From assembly GCF_000143415.4 (NCBI RefSeq), contig NW_003314335.1:526113-590112 (forward strand): 64,000 nt of DNA, in the 5' to 3' direction. Each line of letters opens with the position of its first letter. Position 1 is the first letter of the stretch. Made by a program: the position numbers and the translations under genes. Shown here in pieces: positions 46,507 through 55,672 of the stretch. The notes beneath the pieces were generated by a model. That model saw nothing but the letters and a program-made list of their open reading frames with translations. It searched no databases and was not told the origin of the DNA. Source of the stretch: Selaginella moellendorffii (Eukaryota; Streptophyta; Lycopodiopsida; Selaginellales; Selaginellaceae).

Positions 46507-49500
46507 TCACGCCTCCTCTGATTCAGATTCGGATTGTTCACCTTGAAATAAAATACATTAGAAACTTAGTAAAGGAATATTAATGAATCTCACCTTGAAC
46601 CTGGGTTATGAATGCTCTTGCTGCATCTCTTGCATGGTCTGGCAAGGTGATGGTGGCACTCTGCTTCCGCATCCAACCATGCACAACATTATCCACCGAT
46701 ATGCTCATGCTGGGATCCCTTGGATTCAGCACCCATCTCTTTTCTAGGCAATCCTTCGTATATTCGGAACTTGGCTTGAACCACTCCACAGTTACATTGA
46801 AGGAGTTAGTTTCCGCGTCCTCCTCTGCATCAGTGATGCAGCGCCCCACCCATATCATTTGTTTTTTATTACTGGGTCTGACAAGCACGACCATTCCTTT
46901 GCAGACCTGTACTGGATTGAATGCTGAATCCAGCTTCTTGTTCCTCGGCCCACAATAGTGACCCTCAACATCGTTATCTGTCACTGCATTTCTAGAGGAC
47001 ATTGTTCCGCTACTATCTAGTGCTCTGGGTTCTGGCCAAAAGGACTCTTCCAATTCTTCATATACAACCGGCCCATTTTGGATAGCAGATATAATCTTCT
47101 CCCAGTATTCGAGCAAAGGCTTGCACCTCTTAAAATAGGATTCTCCACCAAACACCAACCCCCTCTTCCAGAAGGCAATATGCTGTCTAATCCCAGCCAC
47201 TATACTTTCCTGGTCTTTGAGTCCATCCGGGTGCATCGGCCGTGGGGAACCCTGAGGAATCATAGGTTCCCCAGTTATGGGATCTCTCTTGAAGAGTTCA
47301 ATGCCATCCACTGGCAGCCACACTGTGTCCCATTCTCTCATCTTGTACCTCATCACTGGAGCACCGTCACGCATGCTGAAATGAAACTGAAGAGGCTTGG
47401 AGTGGCCAATCAGCGTTTCGGATCCATCCCTGATGTAGCCTCTTACAAACCCCTTAAAGTCTGGAACCTCTGTCACAAGTGCAGCTTCAACAGTGCCTTT
47501 GATGCAATTTTGGAATTCATCGTAGAGTTGTGGGAGGGTGAGGACATTGGATCGCCGGAGGGACTCTGCCAGGTGACTGAACATGGCATCGACGTCTTCA
47601 TGAGTGTGCCCAACCATGAGAAAGCCAAGTGTAACCGTTTCAAATATGCCTTTGGCAACAAGCATCGCCAAGTACGCGAAGACATACATGTTTTTGTTCT
47701 CACTGCCAGCATTGTCTGTTTGGAGTAGAAGATGGGGTGGAAGGCCACATCGGCCGCAAGAACTTCCTTGAGATTCTGCTTCGTTTGGATGAGGCTGTGC
47801 ATTCACCGGGCGACCAGCCTCGTCGGAATGGCATGAGGCCTCACGTGATAACCCTACAATCTGACGGCCAACATATTCACTGGGATGGCATGGGGCCCCA
47901 CGCGATACTGCAAGCCTTTGCTCCTCCTCCAGCTGAACCCTGTATGGGGTTCGATCGACAAGGGCCTTATGCAAGGGTTGGCTGTTCAGCTCAGTCTGCG
48001 CACTTTGCAGAGACCTTAAGTGTTTTGCTAGGGACGCAATCATCATGTTTGCACCCCCGCCACCCCATAGAGGTACAAAGAAGTTCCCATAGTTCTGGGC
48101 ACCATGCCCATGAGCGATTATGCCAAACAGAGACACAGGCAGCTGCATGGATGAAGAGATTGCCTTGGGGGCAGGATTGAGTCGAGGTAAGCACGTCTTT
48201 TTCTGGTCCATTTTGTCGTGGATGATGCAGAGGTAAGAGTCAGGTCTCTCCATGGAGAGAATCCTGTTATGATAATATGCAGTCCTGCAGCTTCTCTGCT
48301 CGATGTTGTGGTCGAGCCGCCTTCTAACCAACGTCTCTCGCTCTTGAGCGCTGCAAGAATTCTTCGACAAAGCCATTTTGATAGCAGTGCACTCGTCACA
48401 CTTTGAAAAGCTGGAGTACTTTCCTATACTCACATCCCTGAACCTGTTGCTCCACAATCTACTAAATCTAGATTGGCTCAGCTTCCTGTAGCCATTACTC
48501 TGCAGTTCCTGATTCACATCTTCCAATATGGCCCCCTTGGTATACATGGAAGGGAGAACTCGTTGGGTGTCTCGTGTTCCATCTTCCAAGAGGCGGGTTT
48601 TATGTGGTTGCTGCTCGCTACATGTCTCGACAAACCTCTTGAAGATTGCCTCTCCATATACAACATGACCCCTGGTTTTGTGCGTACCGTCGTTCCCATG
48701 GACTGCCTGTTGAACCCTTTGTTCCTCGAACTCAGTTTTGATTCTGTAGAATGTGCTTCGAGGGACTCCATAAATGATTCTCCATGCCTTCATGCAGACC
48801 AAACCCCTCTGGAAGACCATGCCCCCCACCTGATGTTCTGAAGCATCAACAGATGACCGTAATGCCTCATACACAAAATTGCGAGCTGCCTTCCAGGACA
48901 ATGTCTTGTATCTTGCTCTCTCCTCTTCAATAGCATCCCAATCAGCATGTTGACAGCACCTCCTCTTGCAACAAGCAACTGTCGAGACCATTCGAACCTC
49001 CATCGCCATTTTCTGCCTTTTCGGTTCATTGCTCAGATCCCTTTGGCTGTGCTGTAGGAAGGTGTACTTTCTTTTCCCATGAAGAGATGTTCTGTCATCA
49101 GTTGTAGTGGTGTTTGATTGTGAATCCTTCACATTCTCAAACACTAAATGCCTCAATTTCCACCGCACAATGCTTCCAATAGTCAGACTGTTTTCTTCTG
49201 TGTCAACAACCTCTAAAATCGCAACTCCAATATCATCCCAGCCCAATTCTTGATTAGCAACCGCATCTCTTGGATCGACAACTGTGGCTAAGCCCTCAGC
49301 TACCACCTCCCCCTCGGGGTTGTTTAGAAACACCTTTGCTTGAATCCATGTAGCACGGTTCTTAAGATCCACGGAGGGAACATGCGTCGCACTTGCGCTG
49401 TCCCCAACATCTGCTTTCTTCTGCAGATTTTTCAAGGCAACAACAACATTTACCCCGACGACCATCTCTCCTCGTTCAATAGCGACCACATTCCCATCGA

Positions 49501-49648
49501 AGACAGTCTCTACTGATACAGCAGCATTGCCTTCCCTAAGCCTTTGACAGTGTATAACAAAGTTCCGATCCATAGACACAAGGGTCCCTTTTGCAACTCT
49601 CTTCCCACCATTCAAAATGTAAACCTTTTCCCCAACCCTGAAGGCCAT
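46507..49648 (-). CDS. Element E gene 1: DUF7869-like putative transposase
   Basis: Large intact ORF (49648-46580, 1022 codons). A better 3' end splices at 46594 (CAAG|GTGAGA) across a 52-bp intron to 46541-46507, giving an acidic tail, EQSESESEEA, and a TGA. An acceptor (TGCACTTTCAG) lies just before the ATG, so 5' exons probably exist. Residues about 5-70 and 103-150 look like two related beta-rich modules (VYILNGGKRVAKGTLVSMD and VFLNNPEGEVVAEGLATVVD), similar to the DUF8039 type of plant transposases. A Cys cluster lies at 226-232 and CDEC at 417-420. The core has D478 (CIIHDKMDQKKT), D645 (LLQTDNAGSENKN) and E684/D685/D687 (VGHTHEDVDAMFSHL), a spacing that suits an RNase H-fold DDE/D transposase. 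The tail has KGMVVLVR...IWVGRC, like a small SH3-type module. The family resemblance is from memory and the catalytic role is inferred. Two palindromes interrupt residues about 580-620, probably as an intron. Confidence 0.75.
47795..47908 (-). other. Probable stop-free 114-nt intron inside gene 1
   Basis: On the minus strand the segment begins GTATCG and ends GCACAG. It is 114 nt long (38 codons) and has no in-frame stop, so it is hidden in the ORF. It contains two of the E palindromes (47883-47906 and 47827-47849) and sits in a stretch that interrupts the conserved approach to the DNAGSENKN motif. Removal keeps frame. Splicing is not proven. Confidence 0.5.
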
Positions 49649-49719
49649 TCTGAAAGTGCAGAAAAGAAGTTAAGACCATACAAAAAATGATTGGAGAATG
49701 GCCTAAATCATAACATACC

Positions 49720-49913
49720 AAATAGCATGAGGCCACATGCCATTATTCAAACATGCTATTGACACCCACGTGAAATTTCGCATTCACAAAATTGGCATGA
49801 GGCCTCATGCCATCTTGATATACACACAGCTGCAGGCAAGTAAAAACATACATGACAATACGCTAGCCATGAAATTGCAAGGGCCCAAGATGGCATGTGG
49901 CCTCATGCCATTT
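49720..49913. repeat. Three palindromic E motifs upstream of gene 1
   Basis: Near-perfect palindromes at 49720-49746, 49791-49814 and 49889-49913. Each has a TGGCATG arm, a GGCC-like centre and a CATGCCA arm. They lie in the presumed 5' intron or leader of gene 1. Other full copies are at 47827, 47883, 51438, 52252, 52329, 52389, 53654 and 63500, and half copies at 46442, 46494, 50505 and 63224. Confidence 0.8.
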
Positions 49914-49969
49914 CTAAATGTGGTCCTAAACCATTCCATGGTGAACATACCAGGAAGCACAAGTGCCGA

Positions 49970-52224
49970 ATATCAAGAGGAAGCGGTAGCCACACCAAAG
50001 ACAGTGCCGCTCGCAACACCGCAACAACTCATAGCGCCGCTCGCAACACCGCAACTGCTCGTAGCGCCGCTCGCACAAACTGCCACTCGCATAAACTGCC
50101 GCTCGCAATGGCGCTCGCAATACCGCAACCGCTTGTAGACACATAAACCACAGTTCACAACGCCGCTTACACAAGCAGCGCTCACTGCGCTCAGCGGAAC
50201 CAAGAACACGGCGCACAAAAATGATAGACCTAGGAATGAGTTCGAGAATTCAAAAATAACACACGCTTAAACGTCAAATTAAATCCTCTAACAAACCAGA
50301 TCTTATGATTCCTCTGACAAATTTCAAACTGAGTAGCTTCTAGACTTTGCTGTCGGAGGTTGAACTTTGTCACATCATGTCCTTGCCTCGATCCAGCTGT
50401 GCCATGTCAGTGATTCGAACTTTGCCATGCCATGTCAGCGATCCGCGCCAAGATTATTCGCCGTGTAAAGGAATAATTATGTTGTGTGTGTACGTCCATT
50501 TATGGCAATATAAGGCCACACGCCATTCAAAGAATAATGCTAGTCGAGCATTTTTTGGTGCATTTTTGGGTTCAAAATTGCATGAGCCCACACACTATAA
50601 AGTTTACCTGTACCAAAAATAGAAACAGCTTTATTTACTTGGGAATTTAAGTGGTTGAGGCATTTTTAAACTTACAAACACATGCCCTACTTACATTCAT
50701 TTGGTTGCTTAAAATTCAAAAATATTATAAACCTTTCTTTTTGCATTTTCAATGTTTTCAATTATGGTTTTTGATTTTCGCAGGACCAGCCTAGTAATCT
50801 ATTTGCATCCCGTCATGTTTATAGCTAGCTTTCGTTTGTCCCCTTCGCTGGCCTGAGATACATCTGCTCGGAATCTGCCTCTTACAGCATTTGCCCAGAA
50901 AGGGCATCTTTCTTCACGCAGCATTTGCCACATGTTTAGGGTTAGGGTTTAGGGTTTAGGGTTTAGCAATTCAGTAGCTTGATAAACAAGCAAATACAGA
51001 ACTTGATGCAAAATCCTTTGATATGTCACAATGCCCCTAGGACCATAAACACATTTCAATAGAGAGGGTCCTTTCATTTCATAACTCCTTACGTAGATCT
51101 TGGTGAAACCAGAGTTAGTGAAGTTGGTTTCTTGTGATCCCACATCTGATTGTGATGTCCCTTTGCAGTGTCGATGGAAAGGTCAATGCACACCAAACTG
51201 TAGAATCTTGGAGCAAAATAACGGTCGGATCTATGGCAAATGCCCCTGAAACATTGTAAGGCTCGTGTGGTCTCATGTGGTGTCCGATCGAGATGCTTCT
51301 TTGCAGGGTCATCAAGGAGGACATTGTATACCATTCTGTAAAATCTAGTTGCGATCTAACGGTTGGATCTCCAGGAAACTCAAAACAATCTCGCGCGTGT
51401 CAGAATATTCTGGGAATATACTCCTATGTGCTCCTGAAAATGGCATGCGGCCCCACGCCATTCAAGAGATAACGCCAGATGACGCCGAGCATTTTTTGGT
51501 GCATTTTTTGGGATCAAAATTGCATGAGCCCACATGCTTGAACGTCATCCTCTGACAATTTATTTAGCTGAACATCTGGCATTTTTGGAAATACAAGATG
51601 CTTTGGAATATCCAATCATGCATGGTATAAATATAGCGAGGGTATTAAATGATATCCCAATCATGATCTTTCTTTTGGATTTCGCGTGCATGCAGTCCGA
51701 GGAATGATGACGTTGCGGATTTCTTTTGGATTTCACGCATGCGCGCGCCGATCCAGAAATTAATGGTGGCGCCCAAGTCCGAGAAATGATGACATGGCGG
51801 GATTACCAACCGTTGTGACATTTTGCGCGTGTGAGGTTAGGTTTTGCATTTTGCTTCGTACTCGCGCTCGCACACTCGCGCTCGCATCGCGCTCCCACTC
51901 GCACTCGCATCGCGCTCCCACTCGCGCTCCCACTTCTCTATAGGTTTCTCGTGTGCATCGGCGTCCACTCGCGCTTGCATCACACTCGTGCTCGCATCGC
52001 GCTCGTATGCATCGGCGTCCACTTCAAGACACACCCAGTTTGTAACTTCGCCGCCAACTCCGCCGCCCACTCTGCCACCCACACACAGCCCACTTGGCGT
52101 CCCGGGAGATTTCAGCGCCACTCTCCAACTGTAAGTGGCAGAGTAGCCTTGCTGCTACGATCCGCTGCACACACAGTGCACATTCGCCAGCGAGTCCGGT
52201 TGTCACGCCTCCATTCGGCTTCAA
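49970..52224. promoter_or_regulatory. Divergent promoter region of element E
   Basis: About 2.3 kb between the oppositely oriented genes. It holds two simple-sequence stretches rich in CGCTCGCA (about 50020-50190 and 51855-52000), an interstitial telomere-type run (50934-50966), a direct repeat of about 100 bp (50513-50612 and 51448-51550, both with GAGCATTTTTTGGTGCATTT), and single E palindromes. No ORF here has a domain. The 169-codon ORF at 51831 only translates the simple repeat. Transcription of both genes from this region is inferred from gene orientation. Confidence 0.55.
50934..50966 (+). repeat. Interstitial plant telomere-type repeats (telo-box run)
   Basis: Four to five tandem copies of TTTAGGG/TTAGGG between the divergent genes. 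Short runs of this kind in plant promoters are known as telo boxes and are bound by telomere-repeat-binding factors in Arabidopsis. Whether they act that way here is inference. Confidence 0.8.
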
Positions 52225-52251
52225 ATGGTAAGTCTTTTAGGCCAAGTAGAA

Positions 52252-52412
52252 AATGGCATGAGGCCACATGCCATTCAGTAGCAACATTGGCATGCACCGA
52301 TTGGGCTCTCGAGTGCAGTCTGGTTACAGATGGCGTGTAGCCTCACGCCATCTTAGGATGCAGCCTCAAGACATCTGATGCAGTGGTGAATGGCGTGTGG
52401 CCTCACGTTATT
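52252..52412. repeat. Three E palindromes in the first intron of gene 2
   Basis: Imperfect palindromes at 52252-52275, 52329-52352 and 52389-52412, each with TGGC(A/G)TG arms around a GGCC or AGCC centre. They fill much of the 235-bp intron. Confidence 0.8.
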
Positions 52413-53641
52413 CACGTTAGCTTTTCATCTGTCAGCTCTAATTGTTGTGCATTTCTGAACAGGCGAGGAATTGCGTTCTTCTTCCAGCCACTCTCAATGT
52501 GGATGCAGAGAAGGGGGAGGAGCTCACCAGTTGGACTTTCGGGATGGAAGGCGAGGATCTGAGGCTGTACAACACAGATGGTGGGAGAAAAGAATGCATG
52601 GGGATCCTCATCCAAGTGACAGACACTCCATGCAGTTCCATGCAAGAATATGGACTGGCACTTGTGGTAGAGACAGCGTCTGCCTTCAAGATCCACCTTG
52701 CACATCCTAGCGGCTTCCCGGAGGGGGGCAGCGGCTATGAGGAATTCCTAGAGGGAGCTAGGGAGAGGTTATTCAGGAGGCCCACAATTTCAAAGACGCT
52801 GCGGGTCTATGAAGATCACATGGAATCCATGGACCTCACCTACGGCGATGTTCAAAAACTATATTCCAACATTGAGCCGTTGAGAGTGACTCCAGTTTGC
52901 GAAGCAAAGGGGAAGGGGGTCGATCTGGAAACTACCTCGAAGCAGAAAAGGGTGGTCAAGCTCAAGCCGACGTCCAACTCTCCTGCTCCAAAAAAGAAGC
53001 TACTCAGTGATGCCATTGCCTCGGGTTCGAACACTACACCCACCAAAAAGAAGAGCCGCAAAGAGCAGAAAGAGCAAGAAGAGGCAACAAAAATCGTCGC
53101 AGATAATAGTACTTGTTACTATTCCAACAAAGTATATACAATCGACGTGAGCCGTATCGACATCCAAAGCAAATACAACCACAGGCTAGTATCTGATGAG
53201 TGGGTGGAGAAACTGAAGCAGAAGATGCTGGCAAGTCCAGTAACACCCGACATCGCAGACGTGATCCCTTACTACCGAACAATGAAGGGCGAGACGAGGT
53301 TTCCAGACTTGATCAATAGGAAGGTGTTGGACGATCAGAACATCTGGTTCTATGCCGTCTCCGGGCAGCATTCTAGCTTGGCGATGCAAGAGATAGTTGT
53401 GGATATTATGGTGGGCGAGGAGGTGAAGAAAGTCTTCAAGACAAGAGTTGTCCGCCTGATAAAAGGCAACTCGCCCCTCCGATCTATCATATACATCTCC
53501 CACGCGTAGAATGTCAAGCAAGAAACGTGCTACAAATCGGGTCTGCACGAGACATTGGCACGAACACGGAAGCTCTGGGTTCAACTGAAGAAGCCACAAA
53601 AACCAGGACAAGGACGTGCACTAGCAACTAGCGCCTAGCAG

Positions 53642-53695
53642 GTAAGCCTCGTTGCATGTGGCATAGCATGTGGCCTCACGCCATTTCCATTGCAG
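53642..53695 (+). other. 54-bp intron composed mainly of a palindrome
   Basis: GTAAGC donor and TTGCAG acceptor bound 54 bp, of which about 30 form the E palindrome (GCATGTGGCCTCACGCC). The flanking exons join in frame (phase 0). Confidence 0.75.
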
Positions 53696-54526
53696 GAATT
53701 CTCGAGTCTTCTCTCGAAAACACTGGGGGTCAATGACACACTCATCATCCATAACATTCTACTCGCGACAAAAGTTGTTTTTGACAAATGGGTAGATGTG
53801 CTGAGGAGGTACCATGACGGGGAGTTGCCAAACTCAATGGGTGTGGAGGACGGCCGGAAACCCAATGATTTGAAGCTCAACGCCTTGCGTTTCTCGCGGT
53901 CTCTAGACGACGACGACCTTCTGACAGTTGCTAATGCTCTTCTACGTGGTGAGGTAGTCTTCAACAAGACCAAAATGACTCCCGGCCATATTGTGACATA
54001 CGAGGACTTGTGCACGACTCTGAGAGCTCGTGCGCTATTGAAGGATTGGATCTTCGAGCAAGTGGCCGTGGAGAGGGTGAGCATCGACACCATGCAAGAG
54101 ATGATGGAAGCGCTGGAGTTGTCAAATGAAGACATCGACGAGTACGTGAAGGGGGCCCCCAAGTTCATCGATCTACTGCGGGATGCCACGAAAAGTAAAG
54201 CTGAGAAGTTGGATTAGTATCCAAATTTCATTAAGATTGATGTCGACCGTCGGCTTCAGAAACAGCTCGACCCCGCAGTAGAGGCCTATCGAGAACCTTA
54301 CCGGGTATACTTGAATTCGGATGAGGATCAAAGGTGGAGGAGCATCGTTTCCCGCGGAGATGAGCAGGTCAAGAACATCTTTTGTGTGATGGACTTCACA
54401 AACGAGGAGATCACTCATGCAGACGAAGTCAGCTCCATCATTGACTTAATGGTGGGACTTGCGGAGGTGGAATCTTCAGTCCACTATATGATCTACGACT
54501 CCGAATCCTATCACAAGTTCTGGAAG

Positions 54527-55672
54527 TGTCGCGAATGTGACTTCGGGTATCGAAAGTTACCTGTCGACCAGTCCTTACGGACACTCTTTCCTTACTGCCA
54601 CGATGGCAGGAGGTCGGTATTGCTGGACCCTTTATCAGCCCCTCTTGTTCAAGTGTTAGTAAACTGGACTTTGCATCTGTACTTGGCCGGATGAGCATAA
54701 GGACGGAATTCCTAAGTGTCTATTCAGCCAAGCATACTTGGCCTGGCTTTTTAGTTCTCTTTTGCTCTGTCTTGCACTGGCTTGACAAGAACCCTCGCGT
54801 ATTGAGATTGGTCCCTCAATATCGCTACATGATAGCTTACCATGTCTGCCAAACACCCTCGCTATCATGCCCTTTGTGTTAGTCTCAATTCGGTCCCAAA
54901 TGCTATTTATGGAAAGTGTCCAGATTTGCTCATTTGGCATATCTACGGAATGTAGAGGTCGGCCTGAACACAATGGTGTTCGTCCCGTGTCCAAATTCGC
55001 ATTCTAAGGACATTCCATATTTAGTAAGTTTTAAGCTTGTCCCAGAGACTAACTCCTGATACTAAGGGAGGCTTGGGGTGAAAGCCCAAAGCGTGTGTTC
55101 CTCAAGGGGGGGGGGCTATGGGGGGTTCCAAATGTATAGTAGGGATAGTGGGTAGGTCGGGCATGGCCGACCAACCTGAGGCATAGTCTAGCTCCCGCTT
55201 GCGTGCCTGTCCTTGTTCTGCGTCCGGCTTGGGTCTAAGCCCAAGTTCCATTCCATGCTAGTTGGTGGAGTACCCATATCCTCGCGTTAGGCCACCGGTA
55301 TGCCGAAATAGCGCCAGACTCCGTTTGGCTCCGTTTTGCGTGCTGGTCCTGGCATTGGGATGCTGGTTGCTCTAGGACTGTTCCAAGTCGCTCCGGGCCC
55401 CTGTCCCTTCGCTCCTTGGGCTGTATGCTCGGGAGTTGCTCCGTGGTTCGGTTCCATCACTCCTTGGCTCCATGCTTGGGAGTTTGGCACCGTTCCTTCG
55501 TTCAGTGGCCCAAGGCCCTGAACCTCGGGTTCCTATGGACACGTGGCATGGACACGTGGCATGTGACACGTGGCATCTGTCACGTGGCACAAAGAGGGTT
55601 TAGGTTCCGCTTCGTGGTGGTATCCTATGGTAAATCGCCATAGGATAAAGGGTCAAAACCACGTGCGCTACA
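54527..55672 (+). repeat. Family D LTR D2 (young copy)
   Basis: 1146 bp from TGTCGCGAATGTGACTTCGG to GTGCGCTACA. Contains the block GGTGAAAGCCCAAAGCG, a G-run and a TATA-like AAATGTATAGTAGGG (55078-55148), and a tandem cluster of CACGTGGC boxes (55536-55591). It interrupts gene 2 directly after a lysine codon. Only about three differences from D3 were found by eye. Confidence 0.92.

Larger units (their letters stand above)
52225..54526 (+). pseudogene. Element E gene 2: ParB-like GQHS protein, split and TAG-interrupted
   Basis: Exon 1 is only an ATG (52225-52227) before GTAAGT. A 235-bp intron with three palindromes follows, then exon 2 (52463-53641), a 54-bp intron made largely of one palindrome (53642-53695), and exon 3 (53696-54526), which is cut by LTR D2. 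The frame is continuous except for TAG at 53507, 53636 and 54215. Residues about 1-150 are unrecognised. About 160-205 is a Lys-rich linker (PTKKKSRKEQK), probably a nuclear signal. About 224-330 resembles a ParB/Srx fold: YTIDVSRIDIQSKYNHRLVS, an EKLKQKM helix, IPYY, then FYAVSGQHSSLAMQEIVV, in place of the usual DGQHR-type motif. The rest is helical and acidic. ParB-like folds bind or cut nucleotides and DNA. The role here, for example helping transposition, is a guess. The likely C-terminus lies inverted at 63526-63930. Confidence 0.65.

Noticed and set aside
47078-47728. 216-codon plus-strand ORF
   Set aside because: Shadow of gene 1 on the opposite strand. No domain of its own.
49970-50200. 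Possible CRISPR-like or satellite array of CGCTCGCAACACCGCAAC units
   Set aside because: Short degenerate simple repeats without regular spacers, in a plant element leader.
51831-52340. 169-codon ORF rich in Arg, His and Ser
   Set aside because: It translates a CGCTCGCA-type simple repeat and has no ATG-context or splice support. Gene 2 reads better from 52225.
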